Shown: positions 26,117 through 34,072 of the stretch, piece by piece
How the letters are laid out: each line of letters begins with the position of its first letter
Position numbering within the stretch: the first letter of the stretch is position 1
Source: an uncultured Lachnospiraceae bacterium
Lineage (GTDB): Bacteria > Bacillota > Clostridia > Lachnospirales > Lachnospiraceae
NCBI GenBank assembly: GCA_902763335.1
Contig: CACWRR010000009.1
Span: forward strand, 1-49,091
Direction: 5' to 3'
Length of the DNA: 49,091 nt
The notes under the pieces: generated by a model
Databases searched by the model: none
What the model was told of the DNA's origin: nothing
What the model saw: the letters and a program-made list of their open reading frames with translations, nothing else
Position numbers and translations under genes: made by a program

Positions 26117-26714
26117 GATAGTATATGTAAAGGCGGACAAGTGTATTCTTGCAGAAAATAAGATCGTAACAATCGGTGAAGCGGCAGATATAAGATGCAG
26201 CGACGGTCAGCTTACAAAGGACATTCGGGAGATTGTATTATATACATTTGATTCGCAGAAAGCTGACAGGTATGTAATGTCAGTTATGGATATTATTATA
26301 GCCATTCAGAAAAAATACGATGACGTAATAGTGATAAATATCGGGGAGCCGGATTTTATAGTTGAATATAATATGAATCACAAAGAGAAAACATGGATGG
26401 AAGTGATAAAAGTAGCTGTTATATGTCTTATAGTGTTTTTCGGTGCAGCATTTGCCATTATGTCTTTTCATGAGGACGTAGGTATAACAGGGTTGTTTGA
26501 AGATGTGTATAAACTGGTTATGGGAAAGGAAAAAGACGGAGTATCTGTTATAGAGGTGACTTACTCTATCGGACTTTTTCTCGGAATACTGATTTTTTAT
26601 AACCGTTTTGGTGCCGGTCATAATTCAAATGATCCGAGTCCGTTAGAGATGGAGATGAAAACCTATGAGGATACTGTAAACGATACTCTGATAATGACGG
26701 GGGACAAAGAATGA
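26109..26714 (+). CDS. spoVAA: stage V sporulation protein AA
   Basis: Part of the SpoVA system that moves dipicolinic acid into the developing spore and out on germination. The 201-residue protein has an N-terminal soluble domain (VYVKADKCILAENK, TIGEAADIRC) and two C-terminal membrane helices (VIKVAVICLIVFFGAAFAIM and VTYSIGLFLGILIFY), the usual SpoVAA layout and length. The start is GTG, with AAAGGA at 26092-26097. It overlaps spoVAB by four bases (ATGA). Confidence 0.88.
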   Translation: MDKIVYVKADKCILAENKIVTIGEAADIRCSDGQLTKDIREIVLYTFDSQKADRYVMSVMDIIIAIQKKYDDVIVINIGEPDFIVEYNMNHKEKTWMEVIKVAVICLIVFFGAAFAIMSFHEDVGITGLFEDVYKLVMGKEKDGVSVIEVTYSIGLFLGILIFYNRFGAGHNSNDPSPLEMEMKTYEDTVNDTLIMTGDKE

Positions 26715-27127
26715 ACTTTGTAAAATTAAGTTTATTGGCTCTTATCGGAATTTCAGCGGGAGGTGTTATTTCAGCGGGGGTATTTTCGTTTATTACATCC
26801 ATAGGAATAATTCCTAGAATAGCAGGAAATACAAGAACCGCAAGGTATGTAAGACAATTTGAGTGGCTTATAATAGCCGGAGGTATAGCAGGCGGGGCAG
26901 TAAGTATATTTAAGCCGGGATTTAGCCTTGGTACTTCAGTTGCCGCACTGTACGGTTTAATATCCGGAATATTTGTGGGATGTATAGCCGTTGCCATAGC
27001 AGAAACACTAAATTCTATGGCAGTATTTGCAAGAAGGGTCAGATTGAAAAAAGGTTTAAGGATAATTGTGTATGCCATTGCCCTTGGTAAGATGGCAGGC
27101 TCACTTGTTTATTTTCTGAAAATGTAG
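26711..27127 (+). CDS. spoVAB: stage V sporulation protein AB
   Basis: A 138-residue, almost wholly hydrophobic protein with about four membrane helices and the typical ISAGGVISAGVFSFITSIGI start and PRIAGNTRTARYVRQFEW block of SpoVAB. Start codon overlaps the spoVAA stop. Second of the AA-AB-AC trio. Confidence 0.87.
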   Translation: MNFVKLSLLALIGISAGGVISAGVFSFITSIGIIPRIAGNTRTARYVRQFEWLIIAGGIAGGAVSIFKPGFSLGTSVAALYGLISGIFVGCIAVAIAETLNSMAVFARRVRLKKGLRIIVYAIALGKMAGSLVYFLKM

Positions 27128-27165
27128 AAGCGGGTGTAAGATATCTGCGGAAATGAGAGGTATAT

Positions 27166-27621
27166 ATGAATAATATTAATGAGGAAGAAAAGAAAAAGTA
27201 TGAAGAGTATGTAAATAAGATAACACCTACAACAAATGTGTTTAAAAATGTAATGAAGGCATTTCTTGTTGGAGGAATAATATGTCTTATCGGGCAGATT
27301 ATATGGAATGCGGCAAAAGGAATGGGAGTGGATAAAGACATTGCATCAGGATGGACAAATATCATATTGATAGGTGCCACGGCCATACTGACCGGATTTA
27401 ATATATTTCCGAAAATCGGTAAGTTTGGCGGTGCGGGTGCATTAGTGCCTATTACAGGATTTGCCAATTCTGTGGTGGCACCGGCTGTGGAATTTAAGAC
27501 GGAGGGGCAGGTGTTTGGAATAGGCTGTAAGATTTTTAATATTGCCGGACCGGTGATTTTATACGGAATATTCAGCAGTTGGTGTCTCGGACTTATATAT
27601 TGGATAATACAGCTTATATAA
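27166..27621 (+). CDS. spoVAC: stage V sporulation protein AC
   Basis: A 151-residue membrane protein and proposed mechanosensitive channel component of the SpoVA system. Conserved blocks: TPTTNVFKNVMKAFLVGGII, GATAILTGFNIFPKIGKFGG, GAGALVPITGFANSVVAPA and EFKTEGQVFGIGCKIFNIAG. The next gene in other clostridia is usually spoVAD; here three unrelated genes come first, so the unit ends early. Confidence 0.94.
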   Translation: MNNINEEEKKKYEEYVNKITPTTNVFKNVMKAFLVGGIICLIGQIIWNAAKGMGVDKDIASGWTNIILIGATAILTGFNIFPKIGKFGGAGALVPITGFANSVVAPAVEFKTEGQVFGIGCKIFNIAGPVILYGIFSSWCLGLIYWIIQLI

Positions 27622-27645
27622 ATGCGAAACAGTAATATATGGTGT

Positions 27646-27674
27646 TTGAAATTCCCGGTCGAAAATGGTAAAAT
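27646..27674 (+). promoter_or_regulatory. promoter of the secreted lysozyme-like gene
   Basis: TTGAAA (27646-27651), 17-nt spacer, TAAAAT (27669-27674). This vegetative-type promoter separates the gene from the spoVA transcript. Confidence 0.5.
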
Positions 27675-27710
27675 AAAGAAAATTTTACAAAAAGGAGATT
27701 TGACCGGTTT

Positions 27711-29450
27711 ATGAGAAGGAAAAAAAGTATAATAGCGTTTCTGGTATTGCAGATGCTTATATGTGTATGCTTTGCCTGCAATGCAGCATCTGTGTATGCA
27801 GATGAGGAAAATAGTGTGAAAATACAAAGCTTTCACCATTTAGAATACGATGATATGTTTGTATATCTGAGTGATAAGATGAATGAGAAAGAAGTCTCAC
27901 AGTACATGCCTGAATATCTTGAGGCAGAGGATTCGTCTGGAAATGTTATCAATGTACCTGTAGAATGGACCTGCTCAACAGGAGATTATGAAAGTACGGA
28001 TTATTACTGTTATCAGTTTTCACCGGTATGGGATAATGAAAAGTATGTATATGATGGTGCAGACAACATTATGTCAGACGGCCCGTATGTGTTTGTATGC
28101 CTGGGTGAGAGATTTGATGATGACAGCGAGCTTGCAAGGGCATCCGAAAATGGTGATAAAAATGCATCAAAAATTTTTAAGTACCTGACAGAGAACATGG
28201 GACTAAGTTCAACTGCAGCATGTGGTGTAGTAGCCAATATATATCATGAATCAGGATGTATTGCAGATTTGCTGGAGATAGGATATACATGGACAAGTGG
28301 GGGAGGATATGGTATCTGCCAGTGGACGAACACACCAAGAACGGCTGAAAGTGGAAGAAGAAGCAGTCTTGTAAAATATTGCGGGCTTATCGGTAAAGAT
28401 TATAAAACCATTTCGGGACAGCTTAAATATCTTGAATATGAGCTCACAACGTCGTATTCCGGTGTTTTAAACAGTCTTAAGGATATAAATGTGTCGGCGG
28501 ATTCGGGTAAGGATTGTTACGATGCTGCATATATATGGTGTACAAGATTTGAGGTTCCGCAGAATATGGAGGCAACAGCAGTAGTAAGGGGAAATTTTGC
28601 AAAGAGTCTGTGGGAATCATATAGCAGTAATGCTGTTAATACAAGGGCTCCAAAGTTTACGGGAAATATTTATCCGGAGTCGATAATGCAGGGAAAAGGA
28701 TATCCGGTAAAAGGTGTTATCAGTGCAACTTCCGGAATAATAAAAAAGGTTAAGGTAGCTGTTGTAAACAGTGCTTCAAAGACAATCTGCAGTAAATCAG
28801 CAGTTCCGGGGAGTATGACATATGATATATCAGCATTAGACCCTTATATAACATTTGATAAATTAACTAACGGAGTTTATTTTTACAGAGTGTTTGTTAC
28901 GACGAATGATGGTACATATACACTTTTAAATAAGGACTTTGTTGTGTGTCCGAATGAACCGGTGAAAGTGAACGGATTAAAAGAAAGTAAAAAAGGTGTT
29001 ACATCAGTAAAAATCACATGGAAAAAAGCGAAAGGGGTAACAGGTTACTGTATAATGCGTGCTGATTCTCCGGATGGAACATATAGAAAGATTGCAACGA
29101 TAACCGGAAATGACAATACCGAATATGCAGATAAGGGGCTGAAAAAGTATGGAGTGTATTATTATAAAATATGTTCCTTTATAACAAAGGACGGAGTTAC
29201 AAAATATAGTAAATATTCAGGAATGGCAACTGCCGGAACAAAGCCGTATCCGTCTTCAATGGTAAAGAAAATAAGAAAAACTACGGTGCTTAGAAAATAT
29301 GCCGGTGTCAAATATTCAAAAATAACAAATATTAAGGCGGGCAGCAGGGTAAGACTTGTAAACAGGACTAAAGATTTTAGTGGAGCAGTGTGGTATTATG
29401 TAAAATATGGAACAAAATATGGATATATTAAATTTAATGTTATTGCATAA
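27711..29450 (+). CDS. secreted protein with phage-tail-lysozyme-like domain, Fn3 and SH3-like domains
   Basis: A 579-residue exported protein. A signal peptide (Lys/Arg start, hydrophobic core, ASVYADEE cleavage region about residue 30) is followed by a novel N-terminal part, then a domain at about 145-310 resembling the phage tail lysozyme family: ASKIFKYLTENMGLSSTAAC (first glutamate nearby in IYHESG), GGYGICQWTN and GQLKYLEYEL. An Ig-like region (about 320-420), a fibronectin-III-type domain (VKVNGLKESKKGVTSVKITW to YYKICSF) and a C-terminal SH3-like module (VRLVNRTKDFSGAVWYYVKY) follow. It probably cuts or binds peptidoglycan. It lies inside the split spoVA region; a spore-related role is possible but the promoter looks vegetative. 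Confidence 0.78.
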   Translation: MRRKKSIIAFLVLQMLICVCFACNAASVYADEENSVKIQSFHHLEYDDMFVYLSDKMNEKEVSQYMPEYLEAEDSSGNVINVPVEWTCSTGDYESTDYYCYQFSPVWDNEKYVYDGADNIMSDGPYVFVCLGERFDDDSELARASENGDKNASKIFKYLTENMGLSSTAACGVVANIYHESGCIADLLEIGYTWTSGGGYGICQWTNTPRTAESGRRSSLVKYCGLIGKDYKTISGQLKYLEYELTTSYSGVLNSLKDINVSADSGKDCYDAAYIWCTRFEVPQNMEATAVVRGNFAKSLWESYSSNAVNTRAPKFTGNIYPESIMQGKGYPVKGVISATSGIIKKVKVAVVNSASKTICSKSAVPGSMTYDISALDPYITFDKLTNGVYFYRVFVTTNDGTYTLLNKDFVVCPNEPVKVNGLKESKKGVTSVKITWKKAKGVTGYCIMRADSPDGTYRKIATITGNDNTEYADKGLKKYGVYYYKICSFITKDGVTKYSKYSGMATAGTKPYPSSMVKKIRKTTVLRKYAGVKYSKITNIKAGSRVRLVNRTKDFSGAVWYYVKYGTKYGYIKFNVIA

Positions 29451-29500
29451 AAAATGTGTATTAATTATGAAAAAAATGTGTTCAAAATGACTGGTTGCGG

Positions 29501-29529
29501 TTGCCATTTAATTCATAATAAGGTATAAT
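29501..29529 (+). promoter_or_regulatory. promoter of the EAL gene
   Basis: TTGCCA (29501-29506), 17-nt spacer, TATAAT (29524-29529). Confidence 0.55.
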
Positions 29530-29580
29530 TATGGTAATATACAAGGTGAAAAATTTGACAAAGGCAATGAGGTGATATTA

Positions 29581-30840
29581 ATGAATGAAGACCATAAATT
29601 TGTATCTTTAAAAGATTTCCGGATAATGGGACAGCAGCTTATGGCCTCCATGAATAAGGTAATATTTATCACTATAAATCTGAAAAATTTCAAGTATTTT
29701 AACCAGACATATGGATTTAGTGCCGGTGATGAAATATTAGAACACATGAAGGAGCATTTCTGTTTGCAGTCAAAATCCTGCAAACTGGCAACATTTACAT
29801 ATATTGACCATTTGGCAGGACTGATTGAGGAAGACGATATAGATGCGGATGATAAGCTGGAATATATCAAGAATACCGGAATGAGATTTGTTGATGAGAT
29901 AAATGAGAAATATCCGTTGGCAAAGGTGCATTTAAATTGTGGTGTATATTTCGTAGAGGATAAGACGGAAGATATAGAGGATATACATGACAAGGCAAGA
30001 TATGCAAGAAAATCCATAAATGATACGTACAATAATTTTATAGCTGTCTATACAGACGAGATAGGAAAGAGAGCCGTTGAAGAAGCAGGGGTTATTCCAC
30101 TTTTTGAATACGCATTGGAAAATAATACCATAGAGCTTTATCTTCAGCCGAAATTTACCATAGATACACAAAAACTTGTAGGTGCAGAGGCATTGTCAAG
30201 GATTGTGGATATGAATGGCAATATAGTTCCACCGGGAGTTTACATTCCGGTGCTTGAGAAATCAGGGCTTATATCGGAGCTTGATAAGAGAATGATAGAA
30301 CTTCTTATACAGAGGATGAAGGAATGGAAGAAAAAAGGCAAGAAGTTTATGACGGTATCTATCAATTTATCAAGGGTAGATTTTAATGTACCGGGATTTA
30401 TAGAAGACATTGACAAAAAGATTGAGGAAGCAGATTTACCAAAATCAGCATTTGAATTTGAACTTACGGAAACCGTATTTTGCGAGAATCTCAAAGAAAT
30501 TATCGAGAAGATAAATGACATGAGGGCAAAGGGATATAAAATCAGTATGGACGATTTTGGAAGCGGATTTAATTCACTGTATGTTCTCGGAATGGTCCCG
30601 ATTGATATTATAAAATTTGACAGAGGTTTTGTGCTCAACAGTCTGACCAATAAGAAGGGTTTTGCAATAATGTCCAGTCTTGTCAATACCTTTAACAGCA
30701 CAGATTTTGATATTATCTGTGAAGGTGTGGAAACAAGGGAAGAGGAGCAGTTAGTAAAAGAGACCGGATGTAATGTCATTCAGGGGTATTTACATGACAA
30801 GCCACTGCCTATAAGAGAATTTGAAAATAAATATTTATAA
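29581..30840 (+). CDS. EAL-domain cyclic-di-GMP phosphodiesterase with degenerate GGDEF-like domain
   Basis: Cytoplasmic 419-residue protein. Residues about 20-165 have the size and pattern of a GGDEF domain (FITINLKNFKYFNQTYGFSAGDEIL) but the active-site GG(D/E)EF is replaced by YIDHLAGL, so no cyclase activity is expected. The C-terminal EAL domain (about 180-415) keeps its key positions: EALSR, SINLSR, ELTETVF, the metal pair in MDDFGSG, IKFDR, CEGVET and the QGY loop. It should hydrolyse c-di-GMP, perhaps with the degenerate domain as a regulator. ATG at 29581 has GAGGTGA upstream; a GTG three codons earlier is less likely. Confidence 0.88.
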   Translation: MNEDHKFVSLKDFRIMGQQLMASMNKVIFITINLKNFKYFNQTYGFSAGDEILEHMKEHFCLQSKSCKLATFTYIDHLAGLIEEDDIDADDKLEYIKNTGMRFVDEINEKYPLAKVHLNCGVYFVEDKTEDIEDIHDKARYARKSINDTYNNFIAVYTDEIGKRAVEEAGVIPLFEYALENNTIELYLQPKFTIDTQKLVGAEALSRIVDMNGNIVPPGVYIPVLEKSGLISELDKRMIELLIQRMKEWKKKGKKFMTVSINLSRVDFNVPGFIEDIDKKIEEADLPKSAFEFELTETVFCENLKEIIEKINDMRAKGYKISMDDFGSGFNSLYVLGMVPIDIIKFDRGFVLNSLTNKKGFAIMSSLVNTFNSTDFDIICEGVETREEEQLVKETGCNVIQGYLHDKPLPIREFENKYL

Positions 30841-30853
30841 GAAAGCAAAAACT

Positions 30854-30893
30854 ATCCCCCAAAGGTCGGAAACATATCTGACTTTGGGGGATT
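30854..30893. terminator. bidirectional terminator between the EAL and amylase genes
   Basis: CCCCCAAAGGTC (30856-30867) pairs with GACTTTGGGGG (30880-30890) with one bulged base; TTATTTATT follows on the plus strand, and the minus strand continues T-rich as well. Confidence 0.8.
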
Positions 30894-30912
30894 ATTTATT
30901 ATTATTAAGTTA

Positions 30913-32517
30913 TTACTGAACAAGTATAACTGTTCCTTTGTTTGCAGGTAAATCAATGATAAGTCTGTTATTATCAAGGTTGCACTGTGGATATCCGCCG
31001 AGATCACCGTGATCTGAGGATGGAGTACTGTCAATACCTGAAGCTTTGAAAATATCATTACATGAAGTTTCTAATGTGTGAACAAGATTTAATATGTCCT
31101 GTGGCTTGCTGTTAAGTTCATTGTCTGATTTAACAGATGATTTCATTGCATTAAGAGCATCTGCTACAGAGTCGGCATCAGCAAGAGCTTTAGATATACT
31201 ATCGATTATTTTTGATGTATCAGGAGCTGTTTCTTCTGTTTCCCGTTTGTCTGCGATATCATTTGCAAGTAAATCTACAGCCTGACTTGTCTGAACCGGA
31301 AGTCCTATTTCCATATGGGCAGCATTATCATCGTTATTAAGAGCCACGATGACAGCCTTTCCGTCAAGGATTCTTGCAAAGGCAAATTGTCTGTTTGTGA
31401 GCTGGAGTTCCTTGTATTCTCCATAAGTAAGTTCAGGGAACTGTTTCTTTAATTTACCAAGCTGTATATATAGTCTTGTAACTTCATTATCTGTATAATA
31501 GTTTTTGAAATCATCAAGGTTAAGGCATGGACGAAGTCCCCAGTCTGAACCGTTTTCCTTACGTCCCTCTATAGAGAACTCTGAACCGTAATAGATTGAC
31601 GGTATTCCCGGTACAGTATATAAGAGTATTCCTATGTTGTACAGATGAGCCTTGTTGTTAAGTTTTGAAGCGATACGCTCAACATCATGATTATCAACAA
31701 ATGTATAAAGTCTTATTCCACGGCAGATATCGTTCAGACGTTTGATTGAATGAGCGATTTCAAAATAATTGTGGTCATTGTGTCCGGAGAACAATCCTTT
31801 GTGTAATTCGTAGTTTGTAACAGAATATAACATGTTATTATTTGCCCAACGGCTGTAATCACCGTGAATAACTTCACCCATAAGCCAGAATTCCGGTTTG
31901 AGTTCGTCGGCAACATGTCTTAATTCTGACATGAAATCAAAGTCAAGAACGTCAGCTGCATCAAGTCTTATGCCATCGATATCAAACTCGTTTATCCAGA
32001 AACGGATAGTGTCAAAGTGATAATTTCTGACTTCAGGATTCCTGAGGTTGAGTTTGGCAAGAAGATTGTAACCGCCCCAGTTGTCATAGCAGAAACCGTC
32101 ATTATATTCATTGTTTCCGCCAAAGTTTACATTGCAATACCAGTCACGGTAACGTGAATTTTCTCTGTTCTGCTTTATATCTTCAAAGGCAAAAAACTGT
32201 CTTCCGGTGTGATTGAATACACCATCAACAATAACCTTTAATCCTATATTATGACAATAGCTGACCCATTTTTTGAAATCTGCATTTGTTCCGATACGGC
32301 GGTCAACCATACGGTAATCTGTTGTATCATATCCGTGGCTGCCTGATTCAAAAAGCGGACCGATATAGATAGCAGTACATTCCATCTTTTTTACATGGTC
32401 AGCCCACTGTGTAAGCTTGTCAAAATGATTTTCACTTTCTCCATTATTTTCTTTAGCGCATCCACACAATCCTAAAGGGTAAATGTGGTAAAATACGGCA
32501 CTGTCATACCAAGCCAT
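30913..32517 (-). CDS. GH13 alpha-amylase family protein, intracellular
   Basis: Glycoside hydrolase of 534 residues without signal peptide. The TIM barrel carries all family regions: VDGVFNHTG, DGIRLDAADVLD with the nucleophile Asp, LMGEVIHGD with the acid/base Glu, and FVDNHDVER with the transition-state Asp. Likely substrates are cytoplasmic maltodextrins or glycogen. The C-terminal beta domain is interrupted by about 95 extra residues (about 420-515), mostly helical and acidic (IIDSISKALADADSVADAL), before the usual closing strands LIIDLPANKGTVILV. GGAAGGAG precedes the start. It is antisense to its neighbours and separates spoVAC from spoVAD. Confidence 0.9.
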   Translation of the reverse strand: MAWYDSAVFYHIYPLGLCGCAKENNGESENHFDKLTQWADHVKKMECTAIYIGPLFESGSHGYDTTDYRMVDRRIGTNADFKKWVSYCHNIGLKVIVDGVFNHTGRQFFAFEDIKQNRENSRYRDWYCNVNFGGNNEYNDGFCYDNWGGYNLLAKLNLRNPEVRNYHFDTIRFWINEFDIDGIRLDAADVLDFDFMSELRHVADELKPEFWLMGEVIHGDYSRWANNNMLYSVTNYELHKGLFSGHNDHNYFEIAHSIKRLNDICRGIRLYTFVDNHDVERIASKLNNKAHLYNIGILLYTVPGIPSIYYGSEFSIEGRKENGSDWGLRPCLNLDDFKNYYTDNEVTRLYIQLGKLKKQFPELTYGEYKELQLTNRQFAFARILDGKAVIVALNNDDNAAHMEIGLPVQTSQAVDLLANDIADKRETEETAPDTSKIIDSISKALADADSVADALNAMKSSVKSDNELNSKPQDILNLVHTLETSCNDIFKASGIDSTPSSDHGDLGGYPQCNLDNNRLIIDLPANKGTVILVQ

Positions 32518-32660
32518 TTTTAAGTCTCCTTCCGGTAAATAAATTTAGTCATCTTTATTATTTTACAAAAAAAAGCACTTTAATTCAATGATTTCCGGGA
32601 ATAAATTTAATTATTTAGGAAAATATAACATTATAATACTATGGTTTTGAAGGAGGATAT

Positions 32661-33671
32661 ATGTCACAAAAAGTTGGAAAACAGAGTATTGCTTTTGAAA
32701 ACGGAGTATATATAGATGCCATGGCATCTATAGTCGGTAAAAAAGAGGGTAATGGTCCTCTCGGCCATGAATTCGACATGATTGTGGAAGATCCAAAATT
32801 TGGCGAGGATAACTGGGATGCGGCGGAAAGTAAATTTCAGAATGAAACGGCAAAACTTGTGATAAGTAAATCAGGACTTGCAAAGGAGAGTATAAGATAT
32901 ATATTTGCAGGGGATCTTTTAGGACAGCTTATTGCTACCACATTCGGTATAGCAGAGCTTGGAATACCGCTTTTCGGCTTATATGGGGCATGCTCAACCA
33001 TGGGAGAGTCTATAAGCCTCGGTGCCATGACTGTTGCAGCCGGATATGCCGATTATGTGATGGCACTTGCATCGTCTCATTTTGCCAGTGCAGAAAAATC
33101 ATTCAGATTTCCGTTAGAATACAGTAACCAGAGACCATATTCGGCAACATGGACCGTTACAGGCTGTGGCTCTGTGATCATAGGGAAGGACAAAGGAATA
33201 GCGAAAATTGAGGGAATAACAACGGGAAAAATAGTTGATTATGGTATAAAGGATGCCATGAATATGGGGGCATGTATGGCTCCGGCAGCGGCGGATGTCA
33301 TATATAATAACCTTAAGGATTTTCATATAGAACCGGATTACTACGATAAAATTATAACGGGAGATTTAGGATATGTAGGTCAGACTATACTTATAGATAT
33401 GTTAAAAGAGCGTGGAATTGACATAAGTGACAGACATTATGACTGTGGCATTGAAATTTTTGATAATGATGAACAGGATACACACAGTGGAGGAAGCGGG
33501 TGTGGCTGCAGTGCTTCAGTGCTCTGCTCTTATATATTAAAGCAGCTTGAGAAAGGATACTGGAAGAGGATACTGTTTGTACCTACCGGAGCATTGATGT
33601 CACCTATAAGTTTTAATGAAGGTCAGTCAATACCGGGAATTGCACATGCTGTAGTACTGGCAAGTGAGTGA
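32661..33671 (+). CDS. spoVAD: stage V sporulation protein AD
   Basis: Thiolase-fold protein that binds dipicolinic acid on the spore inner membrane. The 336-residue sequence has the family blocks KQSIAFENGVYIDAMASIVGK, AGDLLGQLIATTFGIAELGI, LYGACSTMGESISLGAM, ASSHFASAEKSFRFPLEYSN and SGGSGCGCSASVLCSY. It starts behind GGAGG. The region before it (32518-32660) must hold a separate promoter, since the upstream gene is on the other strand, but I could not find a clear sigma-G site there. Confidence 0.95.
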   Translation: MSQKVGKQSIAFENGVYIDAMASIVGKKEGNGPLGHEFDMIVEDPKFGEDNWDAAESKFQNETAKLVISKSGLAKESIRYIFAGDLLGQLIATTFGIAELGIPLFGLYGACSTMGESISLGAMTVAAGYADYVMALASSHFASAEKSFRFPLEYSNQRPYSATWTVTGCGSVIIGKDKGIAKIEGITTGKIVDYGIKDAMNMGACMAPAAADVIYNNLKDFHIEPDYYDKIITGDLGYVGQTILIDMLKERGIDISDRHYDCGIEIFDNDEQDTHSGGSGCGCSASVLCSYILKQLEKGYWKRILFVPTGALMSPISFNEGQSIPGIAHAVVLASE

Positions 33672-33688
33672 AAGGAATGGAGGAAAAA

Positions 33689-34045
33689 ATGGATTATTTT
33701 CTTGCGTTTTTGGTAGGCGGCATTATTTGTGGAATTGTTCAGATATTTATGGACAAGACAAAGCTTATGCCGGGAAGAATAATGGTGGGACTTGTTGTGA
33801 TAGGAACACTGTTGGGTGTATTTGGCTGGTATGATAAGTTTATAGACTTTGCCGGATGTGGTGCCAGTGTTCCGTTACTGGGATTTGGAAATACGCTTAT
33901 AAAGGGCGTAAAAGAGGCTGTGGATAAAGAGGGATTTATTGGAATATTTATGGGTGGATTTAAGGCAAGTGCCATTGGAATAAGTGCGGCTCTTGTGTTT
34001 GGTTATATTGCAAGTCTTGTATTTGAGTCCAAAATGAAAGAATAA
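33689..34045 (+). CDS. spoVAE: stage V sporulation protein AE
   Basis: Hydrophobic 118-residue membrane protein of the SpoVA channel (SpoVAEb type). Motifs: FLVGGIICGIVQIFMDKTKLMPGR (read as FLVGGIICGIVQ and DKTKLMPGR), GCGASVPLLGFGNTLIKG and GGFKASAIGISAAL. The ATG at 33689 follows GGAGG by five bases; the frame is open seven codons further upstream, overlapping the spoVAD stop, but that part lacks homology. A terminator follows; no spoVAF or ger gene follows. Confidence 0.92.
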   Translation: MDYFLAFLVGGIICGIVQIFMDKTKLMPGRIMVGLVVIGTLLGVFGWYDKFIDFAGCGASVPLLGFGNTLIKGVKEAVDKEGFIGIFMGGFKASAIGISAALVFGYIASLVFESKMKE

Positions 34046-34072
34046 CAGGAGCTATAGCTCCTGTTATTCTTT
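34041..34072. terminator. bidirectional terminator between spoVAE and the class A PBP gene
   Basis: A perfect 28-base palindrome (34041-34068), arms AATAACAGGAGC and GCTCCTGTTATT, followed by CTTTT on the plus strand and T-rich DNA on the minus strand. It overlaps the end of spoVAE. Confidence 0.85.

Noticed and set aside
32581-32660. Sigma-G promoter in front of spoVAD
   Set aside because: AATACTA at 32635 resembles a -10 but no -35 fits at 17-18 bases; evidence is insufficient.
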